The notes beneath the pieces were generated by a model, which was given only the letters and a program-made list of their open reading frames with translations, had not been told where the DNA came from and ran no database searches. A stretch of 25,459 nt of DNA from Pelargonium cotyledonis (lineage: Eukaryota; Streptophyta; Magnoliopsida; Geraniales; Geraniaceae): assembly GCA_036897625.1 (NCBI GenBank), contig JAYMTA010000664.1:1-25459 (forward strand). Direction: 5' to 3'. Within the stretch, counting starts at the first letter, position 1. The number at the start of each line of letters is the position of its first letter. Made by a program: the position numbers and the translations under genes. This document shows, in pieces, positions 1 to 9,600 of this stretch.

Positions 1-1
1 T

Positions 2-175
2 GGATCCAGCTGAATACAGTGTCTGTCTTGCAACTGCAACGCCAGTCTCCGCCTCGATCTTTCCCTTCAGCTCGAAAACGGTGCCATTGCTTGGCAATGT
101 AACAATGGGCTTCACCTCACCTCCTTCAATGTTCATTACCACCGTGTAAATTATATCTTTTATCGTCGATGCCAT
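2..175 (-). CDS. Ubiquitin-like domain protein, N-terminal part (gene runs off the left edge)
   Basis: Reading leftward from the ATG at 175-173 gives 58 codons open to the window edge, beginning MASTIKDIIYTVVMNIEGG. The stretch VTLPSNGTVFELKGKIEAET (about residues 24-43), followed by RQTLYSAG, fits the ubiquitin beta-grasp pattern: a strand, then a helix with the ELKxKI core, then the RQxLxxxG turn that ubiquitin also has before its third strand. No lysine/glycine tail can be judged because the 3' part is missing. Upstream DNA (176 onward) turns AT-rich with stops in all frames, which supports this start. The role is unknown: it could be a ubiquitin-like modifier or, more likely, a plant protein with one or more such domains. 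It points the same way as PEX22, whose stop codon lies about 800 bp away. Domain class is likely; the exact gene is not identified. Confidence 0.7.
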   Translation of the reverse strand, partial: MASTIKDIIYTVVMNIEGGEVKPIVTLPSNGTVFELKGKIEAETGVAVARQTLYSAGS

Positions 176-977
176 TGCAAAATCAAATCAAATGGATTAT
201 TCAGTTATGAGTTGCTTTTGATTATAACAGAACTAATGTGCGCAGCACAGATTAATTTATAATCATGAATCATTGGGTTTGTGTGGTTTGTTTTGTTTTC
301 ACGTACTCTATATGCATTCTAAATATGTGTGACAATTAAGACTTCAGGTAGAAACTCATGATTTAAGAAATGAAGAGAGCATGGTCATCGTATGTAACCA
401 GAATCATGTATACTACGAGATTTTGTTGAATTTAAAAATTCCAAATTTGATCCTTCATATACGATAAATGTAAATGATAATTGCATTGGACCGAATAAGC
501 ACGGGCATAGATAATTGCATTGGAATGTAATAATGGCCGTTTTTAACTCGATCTCAAGGTTGTTTTCTAATAGAAAGTCGATAAAGAATATAGTCAGAAA
601 TATATCATCCAATATGTTTGAACCGAATCTTAAATAATACAAGGTCATCAAAATCTTAACTAAACTCTGTCCGTTCATTGACAATTGAATAAAACACCAA
701 AATTATTTTAAGCAGTGCACATTTTAAACTGATGAATTACAGACTACTGATACCATAATGTTGACGGCTAACAAAGTTCAACTGTGAGCCAATCTAGTGC
801 ACAATTTCTAAACAGAAAGACACATTCCTTTGGAGCAGTGGAGGAATACTACTAGGCTCATCTATCATCTGAAAACCAGCGGCGTAGGCATGTAGCTGAT
901 GAACATTAAGCTTTAGTTGAGAAAAAGGTAAGTTTCAAATTATATTTGCATCTTGTAGACACTTACTGGTCCAAGTG
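176..977. other. Intergenic: promoter of the ubiquitin-like gene and 3' flank of PEX22
   Basis: The stretch is AT-rich with no convincing coding region. A 99-codon minus-strand open frame at 385-684 has no recognisable domain and low-complexity hydrophobic content, so I do not call it a gene. It should contain the promoter and 5' leader of the ubiquitin-like gene (175-500) and the 3' UTR of PEX22 (below 978). I see no clear TATA box or repeat. Confidence 0.6.
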
Positions 978-3900
978 TCAGACACATCCGAAGAACTGTT
1001 CCAAGGATGGTGAGCTGAACACGTTAGAAGCAGTCCGTTCAGGTTTGACAGGAGAAATTTGAAGCTGATATTTGATGAACCTCTGTAACGGATAAGATTG
1101 AGATGTGGGTGATAATCATCATAATGCATTCATATAAAAGAGAAAAGAAGCATTTAAAGTTTAGTTTATATGATACAAAAACATTTTATAAGAATAATGA
1201 TACCCAAGGAAAACATACAGCTAACTGCGTGATGACTTCTGGGTTTGAATCAATATGCCAATCTGGCTCTAGTTGCCGAACAAAAGATGATCTCCCATTC
1301 TCTGTGCTACAAAAGAGAACCTGCAAGTGCATTTCAAATGATCTACAACATCAAAAGCAGACTCAAAAAATATTAAAGATTCAAAGCTAATCACTAAGAC
1401 ATTTTCAGATACTCTCTCTGTCCCAAAACAATTGTCCACTTTTCTATTTTAAGAGATTATGAATTAGTAAGTTAGGATTGATTTTTTCCCATCATGTCCC
1501 ATTGTACTCTTGTTATAACAAACTCAATTATGCTAACTAACTTATCTTAGGCATATTATTAGTAATTCATGTCTAACTAACTTTCTTAAAAATAAAGTGG
1601 ACTATTATTTTAAGACAAATTTTTCTATATAGAAAGTAGACGATTATTTTGGGATGGAGGGGGTAACTAATATAGCAGCTTTATTAAACAAGTTGGGCAA
1701 TGGCAAGATCAATACCCTTTGGCTTCCCACAAAAATATGCTAAAAAGGGTTTGACAGACTAATTGTCAGAATTTAGTTTGGTTTATAAAAGGCCAATTAC
1801 ACTGTGAGTTCCCAATTATCCAAGGACAGTAAACTTGGTTGTCCAATCAATGAACATAAAATGAATCCTCCCAACAATTACAAACTTTCTTGGTACCACA
1901 AGTCAGATTAATAAAAATTCCACACATTATTCTCCATCTAGTACCCAATCTATTATGTACTTGTCAATGTGTATGTGGCTTGTGGTGTTATGGGAACTGG
2001 ATACAGTTGAGTACATGTCAAATAACTCATGGCAAGAAAAAGACAAGATTCTATAAATGCGTTACTGTGAAGTATGTAATTTCATATACACACCTTGTCC
2101 TTAACCAAGCCACCAGATGTGAAAACTCCAGCATCCTCTAATGACTGAAGAACCTTTTTCTGAAGACAATAGGTCACCGCATAAATAACATTTATAACTA
2201 AAGCAATTAAAAAGTATATACCAGCAGGAAACATTGTAATATGAAAGCTGCAAATGATCTACCAAGCCACAAACAACAGAACTGAATATGTTATGCTATA
2301 ATCTCATATCATCTTATAGTTCCAAATACAGACTTTCTTGCTTTCTTCTCATCCAAAAGTAGACTACTCTATGGATCTGGATACCTAAAGTCAGGCACCA
2401 GAGCTTTATAGCATCACCTTATTATTGCAAATATGCACTAGTTATTTGCTATTCACATCAAGGTAAACAACAACAGGATTTACTGTAAGCATCTATCATG
2501 TATAGGAACCTCAGAAACTTTATTTGGACAAAAGGACATTCTACATTCCTAGTTTAATTCAGTAACATTTGCAAAAATGATCTAATTTTATTTTAGCAAA
2601 TACTCTTATCAAGAACAAACTCATTCGTCAGGAAACACTTGGATAAAAGAATGTCAGTCCCATGCAGGCAGATTATCCACTTCAATATAAAACATATAGA
2701 CTAATTAGTTCCAAGTGGAAAAAAAATCCGAGTCAAACATAAGGACAAGACTAATAATATTTCAATGCTGAACAGAGTTTGGGAACATGTACGCAGAAAA
2801 ATTCCAAGCAGGGCCAAAGAATTTGATTGTGTAGGCATCACAAATCAAATGACACATGACATTAGAATTTAGACATGTATGTAAAAATGATGATACTGAG
2901 AATAACTATTAGAACATGTAGTGAAAAACAAGACTAGCACAACACGCACTTCACTTTCATCGTCCAAAACTCTTTCCATGAGATAAAGATCACAAAATAT
3001 TGTGATCTCCAACAGCACTTCAAGCACAGATGATCTGACAGTTGCTTGTTTCTGCATGCAACAACATAACCCAAGTCAATCCCTTGCATATTGCCATTTC
3101 AAGTACAAAGTGTACCAGAAAAAAATTAACAACCTGAAGCTCCTCTGGACTACTTTCCTCAAGGACTACTCCAACCAATCGACATGTAACCTACACAGAA
3201 CAAGTCATCATAGCATTAAATCTAAGCCCCACTTACACACTGAATTAACTGATTGTAGTAGGTACGAAAATGAATACTAGAAAATATATACATGTAACCT
3301 ACAGACACTTATACTGAATTAACTGATTGTAGCAGGTACTAAAATGAATACTAGAAAATATATACATGTCATCTAAAAAATACTAGCCAACTAAATATAG
3401 AGCAGAGGTCAGACTTGAGAGTCGAATCAGGTAGCTAGGAAACATCATATTTTGGCAGTAAATGCTTTAGCAAGAATTTAAAAGATGAGACAAACCGAAC
3501 TGAACACAGAACACCCTACAAGTAGACTATTATATATTAGATAACTTGAATGGGAGTAAATAAGTTCTGGATACAATCATCAAATTCCTTAATTCAAGCT
3601 ATTGCGATGATAAAAGAGAACTACAAAAACTTTATAAAAGAAAAGCCTACTTTGAGTCAATACTCAAGTAAAACCAAATACAACGCTGAAGACATGAGAC
3701 AAAATGGAGTGTAGTAGATTACCTTTCTGCCTTCACTCAATTTCTGCCTAACTATCTGTCCCAATGTCGGCTGTAAAGAGACAAGGAAAAATTAAAAATT
3801 AAAAATTGGCAGAGTGAATAATTGCAATATGTAAGTCAATATATTGGGTAGACATATCAACACACTTACCTTTACAGGCTGAAAAAACTCATCAACAACA

Positions 3901-4821
3901 TTTTGAGCTCTGGAATCCTCTGAAGTTGAACAAACTCCAGACGGCATCAATGTTGCATTGGAATGAGCTCCAACACCAGAACTACTAGCTGAAGGAGCCT
4001 GCCGTTTTGGTTGCCTTCTTTGAGGTACATTGGGTGTTCTTAAAAGCCTCCAGGTAAACACCAAAGCAACAGCAAGCCCCGCAATAGCCCCAACAGATCG
4101 TGAATCCTGATGCCAGTTTGAAATTGGTAAGAAACTCCAAACTGTTGTCTATCAGAAAATTTTAAACATTGGATTCTATATTTCATAAAAATTGAACAAA
4201 AAACAGGATCAGCTATTCGATACAATGTCTAGTCAGACTTTGTTCACCATTTTGTTCTCTTCACAATAAACATTAGAGCACACAGGTCTCCTAATGAAAA
4301 GAATGTCTTCTCTAGAGAGTAGCCAACTACAGCACAAACTAAACAACTATTCAGAAATTTCATCAAACCCATTGGTAAAGGGAAAAAGATAGTACCATAA
4401 CAATAATCTAATAGGACATATGGTTCCATAAATAACATATAGACAAAATAGGTGTACTACACAATTCTAAGCCTATTTACTCCATAAAGCAGAGCACAAA
4501 TCTTTAGTTCAAACATAAACATTAGCATTGATGATCAATCAAACCCACCATTGTTTGTTCTATGAACAATTTGTGCAGCTTTCAAGTTTCAATAACGCTT
4601 TACCATCAAACAACTGTAATAGCCAATCAAAACTCTTTCCCCATACAGCAAGGTCATCAACCCAATACAAAAATCAGCATTAATGAACAGGAAAAAATCA
4701 AAACTTGCACAAAACAGAACAAACCCATCAAATTGCACGGAACTGAACAAAGATCAACAGATTTTGGGAATCAAAGGACCGTCAGATTCCACGCAGAAGA
4801 CACAAGAGAAGAGGAAAAGGA

Positions 4822-4861
<40 letters not shown>

Positions 4862-4971
4862 AGAACCAGGTCATGGAGAGAGATCGAAAGGAGATTGGAC
4901 ATCTTGACGGTGAGATAAGCCCCGAAACGCTTGATCAGCTGGACAAGCTCTTCCTTGGAGGAATCAGCCAT
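978..4971 (-). CDS. PEX22: Peroxisome biogenesis protein 22 (PEX22), 8 exons, 273 aa
   Basis: Coding exons in order: 4867-4971, 3870-4106, 3723-3770, 3134-3190, 2950-3051, 2094-2159, 1219-1320, 978-1082. All junctions are GT-AG and every intron is phase 0. The product begins MADSSKEELVQLIKRFGAYL and ends SLEQFFGCV, both matching plant PEX22 as I remember it; Arabidopsis PEX22 is about 283 aa. Residues 39-57 (SVGAIAGLAVALVFTWRLL) form the single membrane segment. A basic, Ser-rich linker follows (RRQPKRQAPSASSS), then the conserved soluble domain from about residue 108 (VKPTLGQIVRQKLSEGRKVT), including RSSVLEVLLEITIFCDLYLM. Known for the family: PEX22 tethers and activates the E2 enzyme PEX4 on the peroxisome surface, which ubiquitinates the receptor PEX5 for recycling. 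No defects are visible. Introns contain a MITE, a tandem repeat and a GA tract, listed separately. The start is fixed by homology and is the first ATG of the frame. Confidence 0.95.
1410..1665. mobile_element. Stowaway-type MITE, complete, in PEX22 intron 6
   Basis: The element is 256 bp including TA at both ends. The left end reads TACTCTCTCTGTCCCAAAAC and the inverse of the right end reads TACCCCCTCCATCCCAAAAT. Similarity of the arms continues for about 30 bp, with CAATTGTCCACT against TAATCGTCTACT. The consensus CTCCCTCCGTCCC beside a TA duplication is the hallmark of plant Stowaway (Tc1/mariner-derived) MITEs. It has no coding capacity. The interior is AT-rich and related to the degraded copy at 9647. 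Confidence 0.85.
3230..3373. repeat. Two tandem copies of a 74-bp unit in PEX22 intron 3
   Basis: The string TGAATTAACTGATTGTAG begins at 3241 and again at 3315, giving a period of 74. Both copies then share GAATACTAGAAAATATATAC. Only a few substitutions or small indels separate them (for example TAGGTACG against CAGGTACT). The end of copy 1 (CATGTAACCTACAG, 3291-3304) also resembles the true exon 4 acceptor at 3183-3196, so it duplicates the acceptor and a few exon bases. Confidence 0.85.
4825..4854. repeat. (AG)n microsatellite next to the PEX22 exon 1 donor
   Basis: About 14-15 AG units on the plus strand lie in PEX22 intron 1. On the transcript they are a (CU)n tract starting about a dozen bases after the 5' splice site (4866-4865). 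It is likely length-polymorphic. Confidence 0.9.
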
Positions 4972-5399
4972 GGCGAGGCCACCAACCTAGAACGACGCCG
5001 TCTCCGGGAAAAAGGTCCACAGAGGGGGAAAAAGGAGAAGGGGCTTTGCTGGCTATCAAATTGCCAAGTCCTCCATTGATTCACACACTTCGATTCCAAA
5101 CTTGTGCTCTGCGTCAACGATTCACCCACAAAACTAAAGGAGTAAACGAAAGCGTTTTCGATGCAATTTTTTTTTTTTTTTTGTTTGTTTGCATTTTGTG
5201 TTTTTAATTTGGCTTTTTGATGCGAGGTATGATCAAGTGTGTTTCGGAGCATTCGATAGCATGGTTGATGGTTCTAAACAATCAAACGGATGGGCTGCTT
5301 GCGTGGCGGTGCTTTCTATTTCTGGAAAAAACCAAAAGGAAGTCTGTTAAATTCAATCATTGTTTAATATCATAGGGATTCAAATTGAGTGAAAATCGT

Positions 5400-5439
5400 A
5401 TCACAATCGTGACATTTGTTTTGAACGGGAGGGAGTGTA
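5400..5439. mobile_element. Truncated Stowaway-type MITE end
   Basis: The segment GACATTTGTTTTGAACGGGA followed by GGGAGTGTA is the right-end signature of a Stowaway MITE (inverse of TACTCCCTCCGTTC). I find no matching left end within about 300 bp upstream, so only one terminus survives. It resembles the right end of the element ending at 5855. Confidence 0.5.
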
Positions 5440-5594
5440 TTTTAATTTTTTTTTTCTTTTATTTATGTCATGTTAAGATTGTTCGTCTCAAATTCAAATT
5501 TTTTACTAATGGAACTGAATTGATTCTCAAATGAGCATTTATTATATTAAAAAAAAAATTCATCTATATTATCATATATTGTATTATTAACTAA

Positions 5595-5855
5595 TACTAT
5601 TTTCGTTTCAAATTAAATATTGTTTTAGAACTTTACACACATATTAAGCAAAATTATTAAACACAAAACTCATCATTGGTACTCCACCACTAATATATTT
5701 AAACTACTTTTATGTTAAAAACTTTTCATCTTTCATATAATAATCATTATGACAAAAAGGTATTATGAAAAAATCATGCATATGTGTTTGCTAAAATGAG
5801 AAAGCGACATTTATTTTTAATTCGAAAATGACATTTAATTTAAAAGGATGTAGTA
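5595..5855. mobile_element. Stowaway-type MITE, degenerate, upstream of PEX22
   Basis: The left end TACTATTTTCGTTTCAAATT pairs with the inverse of the right end, TACTACATCCTTTTAAATTA. Both continue with AAAT and TGT-like sequence, giving arms of about 28 bp, with TA at both borders. The length of 261 bp is close to the copy at 1410. The interior is AT-rich and non-coding, with the repeated motif GACATTTA-TTTAATT near the right end. Mismatched arms suggest an old insertion. Confidence 0.7.
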
Positions 5856-6657
5856 GATTATAATATAAAACTTTTCTCCCACAATTGGTGAACTTCGGGT
5901 ATTTATGTTGTGTAACTCTCTCGTGATAATCTATATACCCAACAAAATTTGGTCGTCCTATATCGACTTATGTTACGCACGTGTTAAACAATATAGTCAA
6001 TGCTTGAAAGTTTGAATCTATTATTTTGCTTTCCTTACTTTGTTTTGCAAATAGATTGTTTAGGATGTAGCTTCTGTTTTCGATTTACTGTTTCAATAGA
6101 GTTCCAAATTGGGAGACTAATTAGGTGCACCTAAAATAAGTGGGTGAGATGGTGAAACATTCTCTCTTCCAAAGATAAAATTGTTTTGGCCAATGGGATT
6201 GTAGTTTTACTGATGAATTATGGATTGGAATTGCCTTACTCCAAAGAGTTCTTAACCATTTTAGAATCATTTCCTACTCCATAGCGGATCCATAAAGAGG
6301 GAATCCCCTTCTCTTTACCTAAAACCGACATCATTGATAACGGCTAGTCAAAGTTTGTAGCCAAGTGATTAACACATGGCACAACATACCATTTTGTTTT
6401 TGTAGCCAACACAACTTTCCTCTAAAGACAAGACCATTCATGCAAAGTTGCTAATCCCAGCATCAAATATAAGCCAAACATGAATAGTTATGAACATCAA
6501 TCCATTACTTGAAGCATATGACCACTTGCATCTTTGTACATGAAATCTAACTATGACTGGTTTGAATGTTTGATCATCTAAATTCTAAACTCCAAGCCAA
6601 AAGTAATAGGAGTTCCTCCCAAGAAATATGCATCAAAACTCTTGACAGCTATTGTCA

Positions 6658-9600
6658 TCAAACAATATCCACATCCACCGTCTCATCCTCAAGCCCGTCC
6701 ACATCTACTTCCGCATCATTACCCTCATACTGCAACCAGAGACAAATGCTATCTTAGATGCCACATAAAAAATAGAAATAAAAGTATCACAAGTGATCTA
6801 GTCAAATTGTTCAATTTCCTGTCTGAACCAAAAACCACATTGAAACTAACAATCAGTGCAGACCAAACCAAGTTGATTAGGTTAAACTAGTTCCGGGTCT
6901 TAAGTCCAGCCCAAACCAAATGATTTATCTTTATATTTTTTTCTTACAAATTATTATTCTTATTTTATTTTATTTTGAGAGCACAAATTATTGTTCTTAT
7001 ATTTATTTGACAAAAAAAAAAAATCCAAGCCATTATTTTTTGGCTTATGCTGGGTCAAACCAATGGGAATATGCCACTTCATTAACTATCACCTACACCA
7101 ACACCAATGAATTTGAGGACGCTATACCCAAGCCCTTTTAATGAAGTGTTGCAATTTCATTCCTGTCCAGTCCAAAACTGAAATTATTTTGGTCTGGTTT
7201 TGAGTCCTTAAGTTTTAAAAATCGGTCCTTGATCCAGTCTGGTTCAATTCTGGACCAATGAACACCCCTCCAATATGTCAAATATTATTTCTCACGACAC
7301 AAGATAAATACTTCATACTAAAATAACTAAAGTTGGTGGGTGGAATTGGCTTCTAGCCAAAAAACTCCTACACTATACATTCACTAACCTGGGAATAGCT
7401 ATTTCGCCGAATCGGAGGCAGCATGGGAATAAGAATCGGCAACCCCTTGGAAACATAAGCAGTTACTTTCTCAATTCCTGTAGCAGATTCTACCACTTCA
7501 ATCTTATCCTCATCAGCTTCAATGTCAACTTCTTCATCAATTGCATGAGCAGCCATACTGGTTGTTGGTACTAGAAGCTCCAACTCCAAAGCCTTTGACT
7601 GCAAATTTAATTACTAAAGGAGTTCAATAACATAGGTTGCTAATGAGGGGTACACTGATCCAAGATGTGAACTATTAATCTGGCAACATGTTGATGAATG
7701 CAAGACTATATCAGGGCAATGTGAAGTGGTCACAATGATCGATAGCTGGTTGTTTCAGCATGGTTTCCATTGACTAAGATATGTAAGCCAAACAAAGTTA
7801 CATAACAAAATTAGAAAATTCACCTTATTTGCGTCAGTGGCGCATGCAGGAACTGTCTTCATTTTCTTCTGTTTAGATTCATTTTCTATGGTTGTATGAC
7901 CATTGCTTCCATTGTTCACTGCCTCAACTTCCTTATCATTTGATTGTGAAGGATGTGAACTCCACCAAGAATACTTCTTTGTTTCGGCCTGATATACTCC
8001 TTTTGCTAACAATAATGACACATCAACATCAGCAAAAAATGCATAGAAACCATTTTTAAAAGATTTCGTGTCAAATGAAGTACCACCTTCTTTTGATTCT
8101 TCAGTGACATTTCTGTCAATACGTGGCCTCTTCTTGCTCAAGGAAGCATCTCTTTGCAGCTCAGTTTGAGGGTTGACATGAAGAGCAGCATTTTCTTCTT
8201 CACTTACAATATCAATATTCAAATCCTCTTCATTAGAACCAAATCTCATAACTTCTGAGCCAAGCTGCTCTCCTAATTTCTGAAGTCGGACTTGTGATCT
8301 ACAAATTCAACAAAGTTGGCAAAATTAAAACTCATCTCATAAACTTATAAGAACACCAAAATCCAATATAGCAAAGAGAATATGAAACAAACTACTCGCC
8401 TCTTTAGTTCACTCTGTATCCGAGAATGACGATTATGTGCTTTGACAAACTTCTTTATTTTTGATGTAATCCTGAAATTTTAGGGGAGGGGTGGAACACT
8501 TAGTTGAACTCACAACTTTATACAATTAGAGAAACAAGCTTTGATGATCGATTTGTGAGTACCTTTTACATTCCTCTTTCTCTTCATACAATTGGGACTC
8601 AAGCTCCTGAATTTTAGAAGTAAGACTACCAACTTCCTCAACAGCCTCTTCCAGGTTGACCTTTGAAGAACACGTAAATTAAGTGTCAAAAAATATGCTC
8701 TAATTACTCTTTCTGGTTGCTTTTCATAAAATCACACAGCTTGAAAGGATTATGTTTCCTAGTTTGGAGCTACAGTGCTACACCATATATCGACTTCTTG
8801 ACAACTTAGTTAAACCCATTGTAGACATGTTGGACGTATAGTCTCAAGGTCCGTAAGAGTAGTTAAACCAAAGTAGTGGGTTTCAATTTTGAAGCAGAAC
8901 AAAGTTGCTGAAAAGCCACAAACCATCTCTCAGATTTTTATACACACTTCTTTTTGTTGTTGAAATTTTGGGCAACAGGGAAAAAAACTGCCAAAAGTTC
9001 AAAATTTTGAAGTGCAGATAACAGCTAAAAGCAAGTGGAATAGGTAGCCAGGCTTTCAGTTGCTGTTTCTTGGAGTTTCCCTAATGTACTAAACACTCCA
9101 AACTCATACACATGCATCATGCATGTGTGCACAGAGACACAAAACAAATAGCAAATATACAATTAGAAATTGATGAAGCTCACCCCAAGCTGAAGTTTGT
9201 GTTGATCGAGCAGGTCTATATCTGACAGCACTTGCTTCAACTGTATCCCAAAATAAGAACAAAATAATTAAATTCTAGTAAAAAATCAGAATAACAAATT
9301 ACATAAGTTTCATACTAAACATCAGGAAAATTTTCTTCAAACCTTATCCTGAAGATTATCTTTGGAACTGGAAGATGTCATATTTTGCTCCTTGGCTCGA
9401 TTTTCATTCCCATCTGAGTTTCTAAAGCTTCCAGAAAAAACACCGCGGTCGTCGAATTGTTGTTTTCTCTTGTGTTTCCTGTCACTGTACAGCACGAAAG
9501 GAAAATAATACTTTATAAGAAATGCTAGTTTCCACTGCAACTTATTTGTCTCCAATCCCATGACTCCTAAGAAATTTCCATTATACTAGGTATTCAATTC

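Larger units (their letters stand above)
4972..6657. other. Intergenic: PEX22 5' leader and promoter, 3' flank of the CCCH gene
   Basis: No gene is seen. Bases 4972-5110 are GC-richer and probably the PEX22 5' UTR. A T16-17 run lies at about 5167-5183, and there are further T/A runs at 5445-5460 and 5550-5560. Two MITE traces fall here (5400-5439 and 5595-5855). The 3' UTR of the CCCH zinc-finger gene should lie just below 6658. Both flanking genes are on the minus strand, so this gap serves as the PEX22 promoter. Confidence 0.6.

Noticed and set aside
4562..4907. Two plus-strand frames ending in RERERE-type repeats
   Set aside because: They arise from the (AG)n microsatellite in PEX22 intron 1.
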